Shown piece by piece: positions 1 through 5,228 of a stretch of DNA of 5,275 bases. The DNA is from an uncultured Pseudorhodobacter sp. (GTDB taxonomy: Bacteria; Pseudomonadota; Alphaproteobacteria; Rhodobacterales; Rhodobacteraceae). Numbering within the stretch: the first letter of the stretch is position 1; the number at the start of each line of letters is the position of its first letter. The position numbers and the translations under genes were made by a program. The notes beneath the pieces are model-generated. The model did no database searches and had not been told where the DNA came from. It saw nothing but the letters and a program-made list of their open reading frames with translations. The stretch lies in contig CAMFLG010000261.1 of assembly GCA_945957495.1 (NCBI GenBank), forward strand, positions 1 through 5,275. The letters are read 5' to 3'.

Positions 1-51
1 ATACGCGATTCCTCTACGTCTCGTGGGCTCGGAGATGTGTATAAGAGACAG
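1..51. other. Nextera i7-side sequencing adapter (artefact)
   Basis: This is synthetic, not genomic. Positions 33-51 are the 19-bp Tn5 mosaic end used in tagmentation, and 18-51 are the complete Nextera Read 2 adapter. Positions 10-17 (TCCTCTAC) match the Nextera i7 index N712 as I remember it, and 1-9 match the end of the P7 primer with one mismatch (C at position 6 where P7 has A). Genomic sequence begins at 52. Any reading frame crossing 51/52 has an artificial end. The outer-membrane-factor gene reads open into the adapter in frame, which would add adapter-encoded residues beginning LSLIHISEPTR. Confidence 0.97.
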
Positions 52-1005
52 CTTACCGGCATTGCCCATCAGCGAGAATCCCGGCAACAGCGCCAGTTGC
101 GCCACCTGCACATTGTAGAACGCCGCCTGAACCTGTTGGCCAGCCGCCAGCACATCCGGCCTGCGGCTGATCAAGGAGGCCGGGGTGCCCGAGGGCACGG
201 CGGATGGCAGCGATGGAAATCCGCCGCGCGCCTGCAATTCATTGCCCGGATAGCGGCCCAACAGCACCTCTAACCCGCGGGTCGCGGTTTGCGCGCGCGC
301 CTGCAGCGAAACAAGGTCCGCCTTGGCAGAGGCCAGCGTCGCCTCGGCCAGATCGACATCCATCATGTCATTGGCCCCGGCGGCGAATTTGTCTTTGACC
401 AGGACCAGTTGCGTTTCGTAATCGGCCACCTGACGCTGCGCGACGGCGATATTGCGGGCATAGGCGACAGAGGAATACCAGCCCCGCGCGACAAGCGCAG
501 CAATCGACAGGCGGGCGAAGGTTTCGGTCTGCACCGCCGCATCATATTGCGCAGCGGCGGCGGCCTTGCCAGAGCTGATCCGGCCCCAGAGATCCACCTC
601 CCACGAGGCGCCGATGCTGCCGCCCGTGCGTTGGAAACTGCTGTCGGTCTGGTTGTTGCGGGTGGTTGCCCCGCCCAGATCGGCCCCGACCACCGGATAA
701 AGCGGCGATCCCGCCACGACCAGCGCCTGCTGCGCCAGCGCCACCTGTGCGGCGGCGATCTTGAGATCCAGGTTGTTGGCCAGCGCCTCGCTGACCAGGG
801 CGGTCAGGGTCTTGTCATGGAAACTGCCGACCCAGCCGGTGCTGACGGCGGCGCGGTCGGTGGGGCTTTTCCAGTTCACCGGCACCTTGGTGCTGGCAGG
901 CAGCGCCTCGGCCAGCACTTCGGCCTGCGGCGGCGGCGGGGCCACGGTACAGGCCCCGAGCAGCAGCGCGGCGGCAAGGCCCGCCGCATAGGATGCGTTG
1001 GTCAT
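52..1005 (-). CDS. NodT-type outer-membrane factor lipoprotein (TolC-like), 3'-truncated
   Basis: This is the outer-membrane channel of a tripartite efflux system. Such proteins form trimeric barrels with a periplasmic alpha-tunnel that docks on the membrane fusion protein encoded just upstream. The visible 318 residues start with a lipoprotein signal ending in the lipobox LGAC (Cys19), although its n-region has no Lys or Arg. The family landmarks are SWEVDLWGR (134-142), a helical region at about 143-250, then SRRPDVLAA (280-288) and ALLPGFSL (305-312), which open the second structural repeat. Family members are usually about 450-490 residues, so roughly a third is missing. The gene is cut by the adapter junction at 51/52, with no stop codon. 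The ATG at 1005 follows AGGAG (1017-1013) by 7 nt, and only 11 nt separate it from the stop of the fusion-protein gene. Family assignment is firm; the substrate is unknown. Confidence 0.93.
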
Positions 1006-1009
1006 CGGA

Positions 1010-1017
1010 CCTCTCCT
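1010..1017 (-). promoter_or_regulatory. Ribosome binding site of the outer-membrane-factor gene
   Basis: Read on the minus strand, AGGAGAGG lies 4 nt before the ATG at 1005; its AGGAG core is 7 nt away. Its first A is the last base of the TGA stop of the upstream fusion-protein gene. Termination and initiation are therefore almost contiguous, as expected for translational coupling within one operon. Confidence 0.75.
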
Positions 1018-2162
1018 CAGAACGGTATCGGCCGCAGCCAGTTCGACCAGGTGAAGAAGCGCAACCCGATCTGGCCGAAGGCGGCAAACACCCCGCCCCC
1101 CGTCAGGATGATCGACGCCCCTTGCGCGCCGATCGGCAGGCGGTGCAGGCGGGGGTCATCCGGTTCGATCACCACGGCAAAGCGGGCAGAGTCGTTCGCC
1201 GGGATCACGAAGTTCGGCAAGGTGCCGCTGGGCAGCATCTGGCCGTTGCCATTGCCCCACCAGATCGCCTTGACCTTGCCCGTAAAGGTCTGGCCCGGGT
1301 AGATGTTCAGCGCGAATTGCACCGGCTGGCCCTCGGTCACGCGCAGCAGGAATTCCTGCTGGTAGGTGGCCAGAATATAGCGGTCGGCATCGACGACAAA
1401 GCTGGCAATCGCGCCAAAGCGCACATCGCCCGCCACCATTCCGGGGCGCACCTGCAAGTTCATGATCATGCCGTCTTCGGGCGCAACCAGAACGGTCTGA
1501 TCCAGATAATACTGTGCTTCGGCCAGCTTGGCCTGGGCTGCGGCGACGGCTGTGTTCACCCCGTCGATCTGCGAGGAATAGGCCAGTTGCGCGCGTTCCA
1601 GATTGGCGTTGGCAGAGGCCAGCTCTGCCTCGGCCGTGTTGACCTGGTTTTGCCATTTCTGGGCATCCTGCGTCGATCCTGCCCCTTGCGAGGCCAGACC
1701 GGCAAAGCGTTGGTTCTGTTCTTGCGCAAAGGTCAGGTCCGAGGTTGCCTGAGTGACCGCCTGCTGCGCGATATCGACATCGGCCTTCAGGATCAGCACG
1801 TCCTGATTGGCCTGCGCCAGCGCGGCCTTGGCCTGATCGACGCGGTATTGATAAAGCGTCGGATCAAACTTGAACATCGGCGTGCCCTTCTTGATCGGCA
1901 CGTTCTGATCCACCAGCACCTCTGTCACCAGCGTAGGTTCCGACAGGCGCGGGGTCAGCTGAATGGTGCGCTGCACCACCCGCAGGTCATAGGAGGGCGG
2001 CGCGGTAAAGCGCATCCCGATCAGCGGCACAAAGATCAGGTGAATCAGCACGAAGGCCGAAACGATGCCATAGCTGGGGCGCAGCTTGAGTATCTTGTAT
2101 TTGAAATACACCAGATAGGTGAAGACGATATAACCAAGCGTCAGGACAACGACAGCGATCAT
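1017..2162 (-). CDS. HlyD-family membrane fusion protein, YibH/YiaV-like
   Basis: This is the periplasmic adaptor subunit of an exporter, anchored in the inner membrane. The 381 residues begin with two hydrophobic segments (about 2-20 and 31-50). A biotinyl-lipoyl-like half follows (about 66-100, ending KKGTPMFKFDP), then long Ala/Gln-rich coiled-coil helices (about 103-220). The second lipoyl half is QTVLVAPEDGMIMNLQVRPG (222-241), followed by a beta-barrel region (about 250-335). The C-terminal part (EPDDPRLHRLP, then a last hydrophobic stretch and FFTWSNWLRP) closely resembles the end of E. coli YibH as I remember it. The start ATG at 2162 overlaps the TGA of the DUF3302 gene (ATGA, 2159-2162), so translation is probably coupled; no strong separate Shine-Dalgarno is seen. 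The DUF3302-HlyD pairing repeats the E. coli yiaW-yiaV and yibI-yibH pairs. The cargo is unknown. Confidence 0.94.
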   Translation of the reverse strand: MIAVVVLTLGYIVFTYLVYFKYKILKLRPSYGIVSAFVLIHLIFVPLIGMRFTAPPSYDLRVVQRTIQLTPRLSEPTLVTEVLVDQNVPIKKGTPMFKFDPTLYQYRVDQAKAALAQANQDVLILKADVDIAQQAVTQATSDLTFAQEQNQRFAGLASQGAGSTQDAQKWQNQVNTAEAELASANANLERAQLAYSSQIDGVNTAVAAAQAKLAEAQYYLDQTVLVAPEDGMIMNLQVRPGMVAGDVRFGAIASFVVDADRYILATYQQEFLLRVTEGQPVQFALNIYPGQTFTGKVKAIWWGNGNGQMLPSGTLPNFVIPANDSARFAVVIEPDDPRLHRLPIGAQGASIILTGGGVFAAFGQIGLRFFTWSNWLRPIPF

Positions 2163-2569
2163 GCCTGATCACCCGGCGCAGCTTCGCTCTTGGCCGGTTT
2201 GGCATCGGGGGCCTTGGCCGGTTCGGCCACCGGCTTGCGCCGCCGCAGGCCGCCCTTCATATCGTCGCGCATCTTGGCGATCATCTCTTCGGTCGCCTTT
2301 GCCTCCGCCTCGGGATAGCGGCGGATGTCGATCTTGTCGGTGGGTTTGAACGCCCAGATCAGCGCCTGAATCCACGGGATCACCGCCATAAACCCGACCC
2401 AGCCCATCAGATGCACCGCCTCGGCATCGGGGTGATTGCGCGCCACGGCGATTTTGCCGGGCAGGCCCAGAATGATCACCAGCAGCGTCAGCCCACAGGA
2501 GACCCCGGTGAACAGAACTGCAAAGAAGGCGTAATCCCAAACGTCCAGCGGCGTGGTAATCAAATCCAT
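2159..2569 (-). CDS. DUF3302 small inner-membrane protein, YiaW/YibI-like
   Basis: This is a two-helix membrane protein of unknown biochemical function. From the ATG at 2569 it has 136 residues: a transmembrane segment at about 13-36, the signature RNHPDAEAVHLMGW (44-57), a second segment at about 54-74, then a charged and Ala/Pro/Lys-rich tail (about 85-136). The signature matches the RNHP-x-ADA-x-H-x-x-GW region of E. coli YiaW from memory, and the following fusion protein matches YiaW's partner YiaV. I chose the ATG at 2569 because GGAG (2579-2576) lies 6 nt upstream and YiaW starts just before its first helix. A GTG at 2608 would add 13 residues and has GAGGGG (2620-2615) 6 nt upstream, so it remains a real alternative. 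The protein is probably an inner-membrane partner of the fusion protein; that role is inferred. Confidence 0.88.
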   Translation of the reverse strand: MDLITTPLDVWDYAFFAVLFTGVSCGLTLLVIILGLPGKIAVARNHPDAEAVHLMGWVGFMAVIPWIQALIWAFKPTDKIDIRRYPEAEAKATEEMIAKMRDDMKGGLRRRKPVAEPAKAPDAKPAKSEAAPGDQA

Positions 2570-2591
2570 CCCGGTCTCCAATGCGGTCGCG

Positions 2592-2606
2592 GATCCTGAA
2601 AGGATC
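2592..2606. repeat. Small inverted repeat in the DUF3302 leader
   Basis: GATCC (2592-2596) and GGATC (2602-2606) are separated by TGAAA. In RNA this would be a 5-bp stem with a 5-nt loop, lying between the two possible starts of the DUF3302 gene (GTG 2608 and ATG 2569). It is short enough to be chance; no function is assigned. Confidence 0.3.
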
Positions 2607-2610
2607 ACAA

Positions 2611-2639
2611 GAATCCCCTCAACCTAACCGCAAAGTCAA
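2611..2639 (-). promoter_or_regulatory. Possible promoter of the exporter operon (weak)
   Basis: The only sizeable gap outside the mch leader (2570-2681, 112 nt) separates mch from the DUF3302 gene. Read on the minus strand it holds TTGACT (2639-2634), a 5/6 match to a sigma-70 -35 box. A poor -10 candidate lies 17-18 nt downstream (GGATTC/GATTCT, 3/6 at best). If this promoter were used, transcription would begin near 2600-2605, downstream of the GTG at 2608, which would favour the ATG at 2569. No convincing terminator for mch is visible in the gap, so read-through from the upstream genes is also possible. Confidence 0.2.
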
Positions 2640-2681
2640 AATCGGGTCCAGCCCTATAGAGACATGCGCGCCGCTATTCCG

Positions 2682-3707
2682 TCAGACCGGCATCAGCGCC
2701 CAGTAATCCAGATCCAGCAGCACCTCGGGCAGATATTTGCCATCCGCGCCGCGCAACTCTCCGGCGCGGCCCTTTGTCGCCACCAGCCGCAGCCGGATCG
2801 CCCCCACGCCGGGGGCTGCGGTTTCGGCCATGTCCAGCACCTCGGACCAGGCCCGCACGGTATCCCCGGCAAAGCAGGGGTTGGCATGCGCGCCTGCATT
2901 CAGCGCCACCAGCATCTGCGCATTGGCCAGCCCGTTGAACGACAGCGCCCGCGCCAGCGAAATCACATGGCCGCCATAGATCAGCCGCTTGCCATCCGGG
3001 CGCTGTGTGGCATCGAAATGCACCTTGGCGGTGTTCTGCCACAGCCTTGTGGCCAGCATATGTTCGGCCTCTTCGATGGTGACGCCATCGACATGGTCGA
3101 TCACCTCGCCTACCGCATAATCGCGCATCCGGTGCGGCTCGCCCGCAAGGGCAAAGTCATAGCGGCTGAAATCCAGCCCCTCGGGGATCACCAGCGTTGC
3201 CGGATCGACGACCTTGGCCAGATCGGGCAGCACCGCATCCGGCGCAGGGGCGGCGACATCGCGCTTTTTCACCATCACCCAGCGCACATAGTCCAGCACC
3301 ACCTGCCCGTGCTGATTGATCCCTTGTGTGCGCACATAGACCACACCGGATTGCCCGTTCGAGTTCTGCTTCAACCCGATCACCGTGCTTTGCGACCGCA
3401 GCGTATCGCCCGGCCAGACCGGCAACAGCCAGCGCCCCTCGGCATAGCCAAGGTTCGCCACCGCGTTCAGCGACACATCCGGCACGGTCTTGCCAAAGAC
3501 AGTGTGGAAGGCAATCAGGTCATCCAGCGGGCTTGCGGGCAGCCCGGAGCCCTGCGCAAACAGATCCGAGGAATAAAGCGCATGCCGCGCCGGATAAAGC
3601 GCGTGGTAAAGCGCGCGCTCGCCGCCCGAAACCGTGCGCGGCACCGCATGGGTGATCACCTCACCCAGCCGATAATCCTCGAAAAACCGCCCCGCATTCG
3701 TCTTCAT
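2682..3707 (-). CDS. mch: Mesaconyl-CoA hydratase (2-methylfumaryl-CoA hydratase), MaoC-like
   Basis: This enzyme of the ethylmalonyl-CoA pathway reversibly hydrates mesaconyl-C1-CoA to beta-methylmalyl-CoA in the cytoplasm, before cleavage to glyoxylate and propionyl-CoA. The 341 residues form two MaoC/hotdog domains with a visible internal duplication. FEDYRLGEVITH (9-20) is echoed by MRDYAVGEVIDH (194-205), and WPGDTLRSQS (98-107) by FAGDTVRAWS (279-288). The second half carries QNTAKVHFD (224-232) and YGGHVIS (244-250), where hydratase active-site and CoA-binding residues are expected. The length agrees with the roughly 343-residue R. sphaeroides Mch. I chose the ATG at 3707 because GGAGG (3717-3713) lies 5 nt upstream. 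In-frame ATGs at 3719 and 3773 would overlap that site or start inside the intergenic repeat. The malyl-CoA thioesterase gene upstream on the same strand supports the assignment. Confidence 0.93.
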   Translation of the reverse strand: MKTNAGRFFEDYRLGEVITHAVPRTVSGGERALYHALYPARHALYSSDLFAQGSGLPASPLDDLIAFHTVFGKTVPDVSLNAVANLGYAEGRWLLPVWPGDTLRSQSTVIGLKQNSNGQSGVVYVRTQGINQHGQVVLDYVRWVMVKKRDVAAPAPDAVLPDLAKVVDPATLVIPEGLDFSRYDFALAGEPHRMRDYAVGEVIDHVDGVTIEEAEHMLATRLWQNTAKVHFDATQRPDGKRLIYGGHVISLARALSFNGLANAQMLVALNAGAHANPCFAGDTVRAWSEVLDMAETAAPGVGAIRLRLVATKGRAGELRGADGKYLPEVLLDLDYWALMPV

Positions 3708-3712
3708 CACCG

Positions 3713-3717
3713 CCTCC
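3713..3717 (-). promoter_or_regulatory. Ribosome binding site that decides the mch start
   Basis: On the minus strand GGAGG is followed by a 5-nt spacer and the ATG at 3707. This is the best Shine-Dalgarno of any candidate start, and it places the N-terminus at MKTNAGRFFEDY, directly before the first hotdog domain. Confidence 0.75.
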
Positions 3718-3721
3718 ATCG

Positions 3722-3731
3722 GGTGCGCACC
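3722..3731. repeat. 10-bp perfect palindrome upstream of mch
   Basis: GGTGCGCACC is its own reverse complement. It sits 4 nt upstream of the mch Shine-Dalgarno and 8 nt from the end of the larger inverted repeat at 3740-3795. It could be a short protein-binding site or a small hairpin, but such palindromes are not rare in GC-rich DNA, so no function is claimed. Confidence 0.35.
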
Positions 3732-3739
3732 GCCCCTGT

Positions 3740-3795
3740 GTAGGTCGGGGTTCACCCCGACTCTGCCGCGCATGTCGGGGTAAACCCCGACCTAC
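3740..3795. repeat. REP-like nested inverted repeat between the DUF1737 gene and mch
   Basis: The arms 3740-3761 and 3774-3795 are 22-bp inverted copies with one mismatch (3753 versus 3782) around a 12-nt loop (3762-3773). The outer 13 bp (GTAGGTCGGGGTT) are perfect. Each arm is itself palindromic: GTCGGGGT and ACCCCGAC are separated by 2 nt at 3744-3761 and 3774-3791, so DNA or RNA could form either one long hairpin or two short ones. The minus-strand transcript has no U-run after the structure, so it is not a standard intrinsic terminator. Attenuation, mRNA-end protection or a mobile palindromic repeat are all possible. The right edge supplies the TAG stop (3794-3792) of the DUF1737 gene. 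I recall similar elements in Rhodobacterales genomes but cannot verify that here. Confidence 0.85.
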
Positions 3796-3995
3796 GCCTC
3801 GCCCAACTTCATCTCCGGGTCGTAAATCCCCGGCACCTCTTTCGTCACCGCCTGCCCGCAGCGCATCACGCCGCGGCCTGCGTCAAAGGCATAGGTGGGG
3901 CCGCCGTGCAGCTCCCACCCCTTTGACAGGGCCAGCGAAACCTTGTGGCAAAAGGCCGAAGTGTCGTCGTCCGACAGGAACCGATAAAGTTTCAT
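3792..3995 (-). CDS. DUF1737 family small protein
   Basis: This is a cytoplasmic-looking protein of 67 residues with no signal peptide or membrane segment. Its function is unknown. It fits the DUF1737 pattern: MKLYRFLS at the N-terminus, a central GWELHGGPTY (26-35), and CGQAVTKEVPG (46-56). Cys16 and Cys46 are the only cysteines. The ATG at 3995 shares one base with the TGA of the NnrU gene (TGATG, 3997-3993), so translation is almost certainly coupled to it. A purine-rich GGGGA lies about 10 nt upstream, too far to be a strong site. The TAG stop is contributed by the inverted repeat that follows, so the last residues (about 63-67, KLGEA) may have been altered by insertion of that repeat. 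The family call rests on remembered motifs; the reading frame itself is well supported by context. Confidence 0.88.
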   Translation of the reverse strand: MKLYRFLSDDDTSAFCHKVSLALSKGWELHGGPTYAFDAGRGVMRCGQAVTKEVPGIYDPEMKLGEA

Positions 3996-4552
3996 CAGCT
4001 ATACGTCCCCAGAAACACCGGATGGCCCAGCCACGCATGGATCATCGTGATGACGCCGAACAGGATCAGCGTGCCCGCAAGGTTCATCACATCGCCCTTG
4101 ATGCCCCGCCCATTCGTCGGCGCCACCCAAGGCCCGGCACGGTTGATCAGCACCATCGAGATCAGCGCCCACAGCCCCATGCCGCCAAACAGCACGATCG
4201 AGGCCGCATCGCCATTCACCAGCAGATGCGCCACAACCCATGTGACCGTGCCCCACAGCATCGGATGCCGCATCTTCGGGTAAAGCGTGCCCTTGGTGCC
4301 GCCCACCCCGAACAGGAACAGCGCAATCAGCATCAGCGTGTTGTTCAGATGCCCCATGCCGGGGATCGGCGTGTAAACCGGCACGAAATCCGCCGCGCGA
4401 TAGCCGATCACCATCGCCACAACCCCGGCGACCGACGCCAGCGCCACCACGCCCTTGCCCGCATCGCCCATCGCGGCGCGCGCGCCCGGGGCCAGCCGCT
4501 TGAACCAATGCGACCCCACCCACAGCACCAAGCCAATGTACAGCCAGATCAT
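3995..4552 (-). CDS. NnrU family integral membrane protein
   Basis: This is a polytopic inner-membrane protein of 185 residues. Hydrophobic segments are seen at about 2-17, 34-50, 68-84, 98-112, 117-135 and 155-176, suggesting five or six helices. The family landmarks are WVGSHWFKRLAPG (11-23), KMRHPMLWG (93-101) and AHLLVNGD (108-115). NnrU was named from genes near nitric-oxide and nitrite reduction loci. The family is related to plant 15-cis-zeta-carotene isomerase (Z-ISO), which binds heme b through histidines. His15, His96 and His109 here are possible ligands, an inference only. No denitrification gene is present. It starts 15 nt after the mcl2 stop, with AAGGG about 7 nt before the ATG at 4552, and overlaps the DUF1737 start by 1 nt. 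Its position between mcl2 and mch suggests co-expression with the ethylmalonyl-CoA pathway; its role there is unknown. Confidence 0.92.
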   Translation of the reverse strand: MIWLYIGLVLWVGSHWFKRLAPGARAAMGDAGKGVVALASVAGVVAMVIGYRAADFVPVYTPIPGMGHLNNTLMLIALFLFGVGGTKGTLYPKMRHPMLWGTVTWVVAHLLVNGDAASIVLFGGMGLWALISMVLINRAGPWVAPTNGRGIKGDVMNLAGTLILFGVITMIHAWLGHPVFLGTYS

Positions 4553-4567
4553 CCGAAACCCTTTCGT

Positions 4568-5228
4568 TCACCCCATCGCGGCAATCGCGCGGGCTTTCGC
4601 CAGCGTTGCCTCTGCGGTGACGATATGCAGGTTTTCCACGATCTTACCATCCACAACCGCCACGCCCTGCCCTGCGGCGCGGGCGGCATTGAACGCCTCG
4701 ATCTGGCGCAGGGCCAGCGCAACCTCTGCCTCTGACGGGGCGAAGGCGGCGTTGGCAATCTCCAGCTGCGCCGGATGGATCAGCGTCTTGCCGTCAAAGC
4801 CCATATCGCGGCCCTGTTCGCATTCGGCGCGCAGGCCATCATCATCCTTGAAGGCATTGTAAACCCCGTCCACGATGACCAAGGCGTGGGCCTTTGCCGC
4901 CAGCAAACACAGCCCCAGCCCCGCCTGCATCGCCAGACGGTCGGGCCGCTGTCGGCTGCCCAACTCCTTTGCCAGATCATTGGTGCCCATCACCATGCCC
5001 CCCAATGCCGGATGCGCCGCAATCTCGGCCGCGTTCAGCATGCCCAGCGCGGTTTCCATCATCGCCCACAACGGCTTGCCCGGGGCGGCCTTGGCCACCG
5101 CGTCCAGATCCGCCGCCCGGCTGACCTTGGGCACCAGGATCGCCTCGACATTGGCATCGGTGCCGAACCGCGCCAGATCATCCGCGCCCCATTCGCTGTC
5201 CAGCCCGTTGATCCGCACGATCCGCGCC
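4568..5228 (-). CDS. mcl2: (3S)-malyl-CoA thioesterase, CitE/HpcH family, 5'-truncated
   Basis: In R. sphaeroides, Mcl2 hydrolyses (3S)-malyl-CoA to malate and CoA, which together with the lyase Mcl1 gives apparent malate synthase activity in the ethylmalonyl-CoA pathway. The fragment carries 219 genuine residues, the first complete codon being at 5227. It is a CitE-type TIM barrel: RINGLDSEWG (5-14), VPKVS (32-36), METALG (57-62) and GTNDLAKEL (81-89), whose Glu58 and Asp84 are the expected Mg2+ ligands. VDGVYNAFKD (119-128) and GFDGKTLIHPAQ (143-154) follow. About 60 N-terminal residues are probably missing. The upstream ATG at 5257 is adapter and would add the artificial peptide MGSEMCIRDR. 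Thioesterase rather than lyase is inferred from linkage to mch across two small genes, which agrees with the R. sphaeroides order as I recall it; another CoA-ester lyase is possible. Confidence 0.88.

Noticed and set aside
289..1302. Plus-strand open frame of 337 residues.
   Set aside because: It lies antisense to the outer-membrane-factor and fusion-protein genes, is rich in Arg, Gly and His with no recognisable domain, and has no ribosome binding site. It is a product of high GC.
993..2168. Plus-strand open frame of 391 residues.
   Set aside because: It mirrors the full fusion-protein gene. The minus-strand frame has clear HlyD domains and operon spacing, while this one has no recognisable family features.
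2664..3743. Plus-strand open frame of 359 residues.
   Set aside because: It is antisense to mch and rich in His, Arg and Gln. The minus-strand product is a well-formed double-hotdog hydratase.
2682..3773. Longer mch product starting at the ATG at 3773.
   Set aside because: That ATG is inside the loop of the intergenic inverted repeat, and the extra 22 residues would be translated from the repeat. The ATG at 3707 has a strong Shine-Dalgarno and matches the expected family length.
3740..3795. Intrinsic terminator after the DUF1737 gene.
   Set aside because: The stem is strong, but the following minus-strand sequence has no U-run and mch continues immediately downstream, so a simple terminator is unlikely.
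3923..4735. Plus-strand open frame of 270 residues.
   Set aside because: It runs antisense across the DUF1737, NnrU and mcl2 genes with no start context and a His/Arg/Gln-rich composition typical of a shadow frame.
52..5228. CRISPR array, tRNA or rRNA gene, riboswitch, prophage or defence genes.
   Set aside because: Almost all of the sequence is accounted for by seven coding regions. There are no regularly spaced repeats, and I recognised no structured-RNA signature or phage/defence protein motif on either strand.
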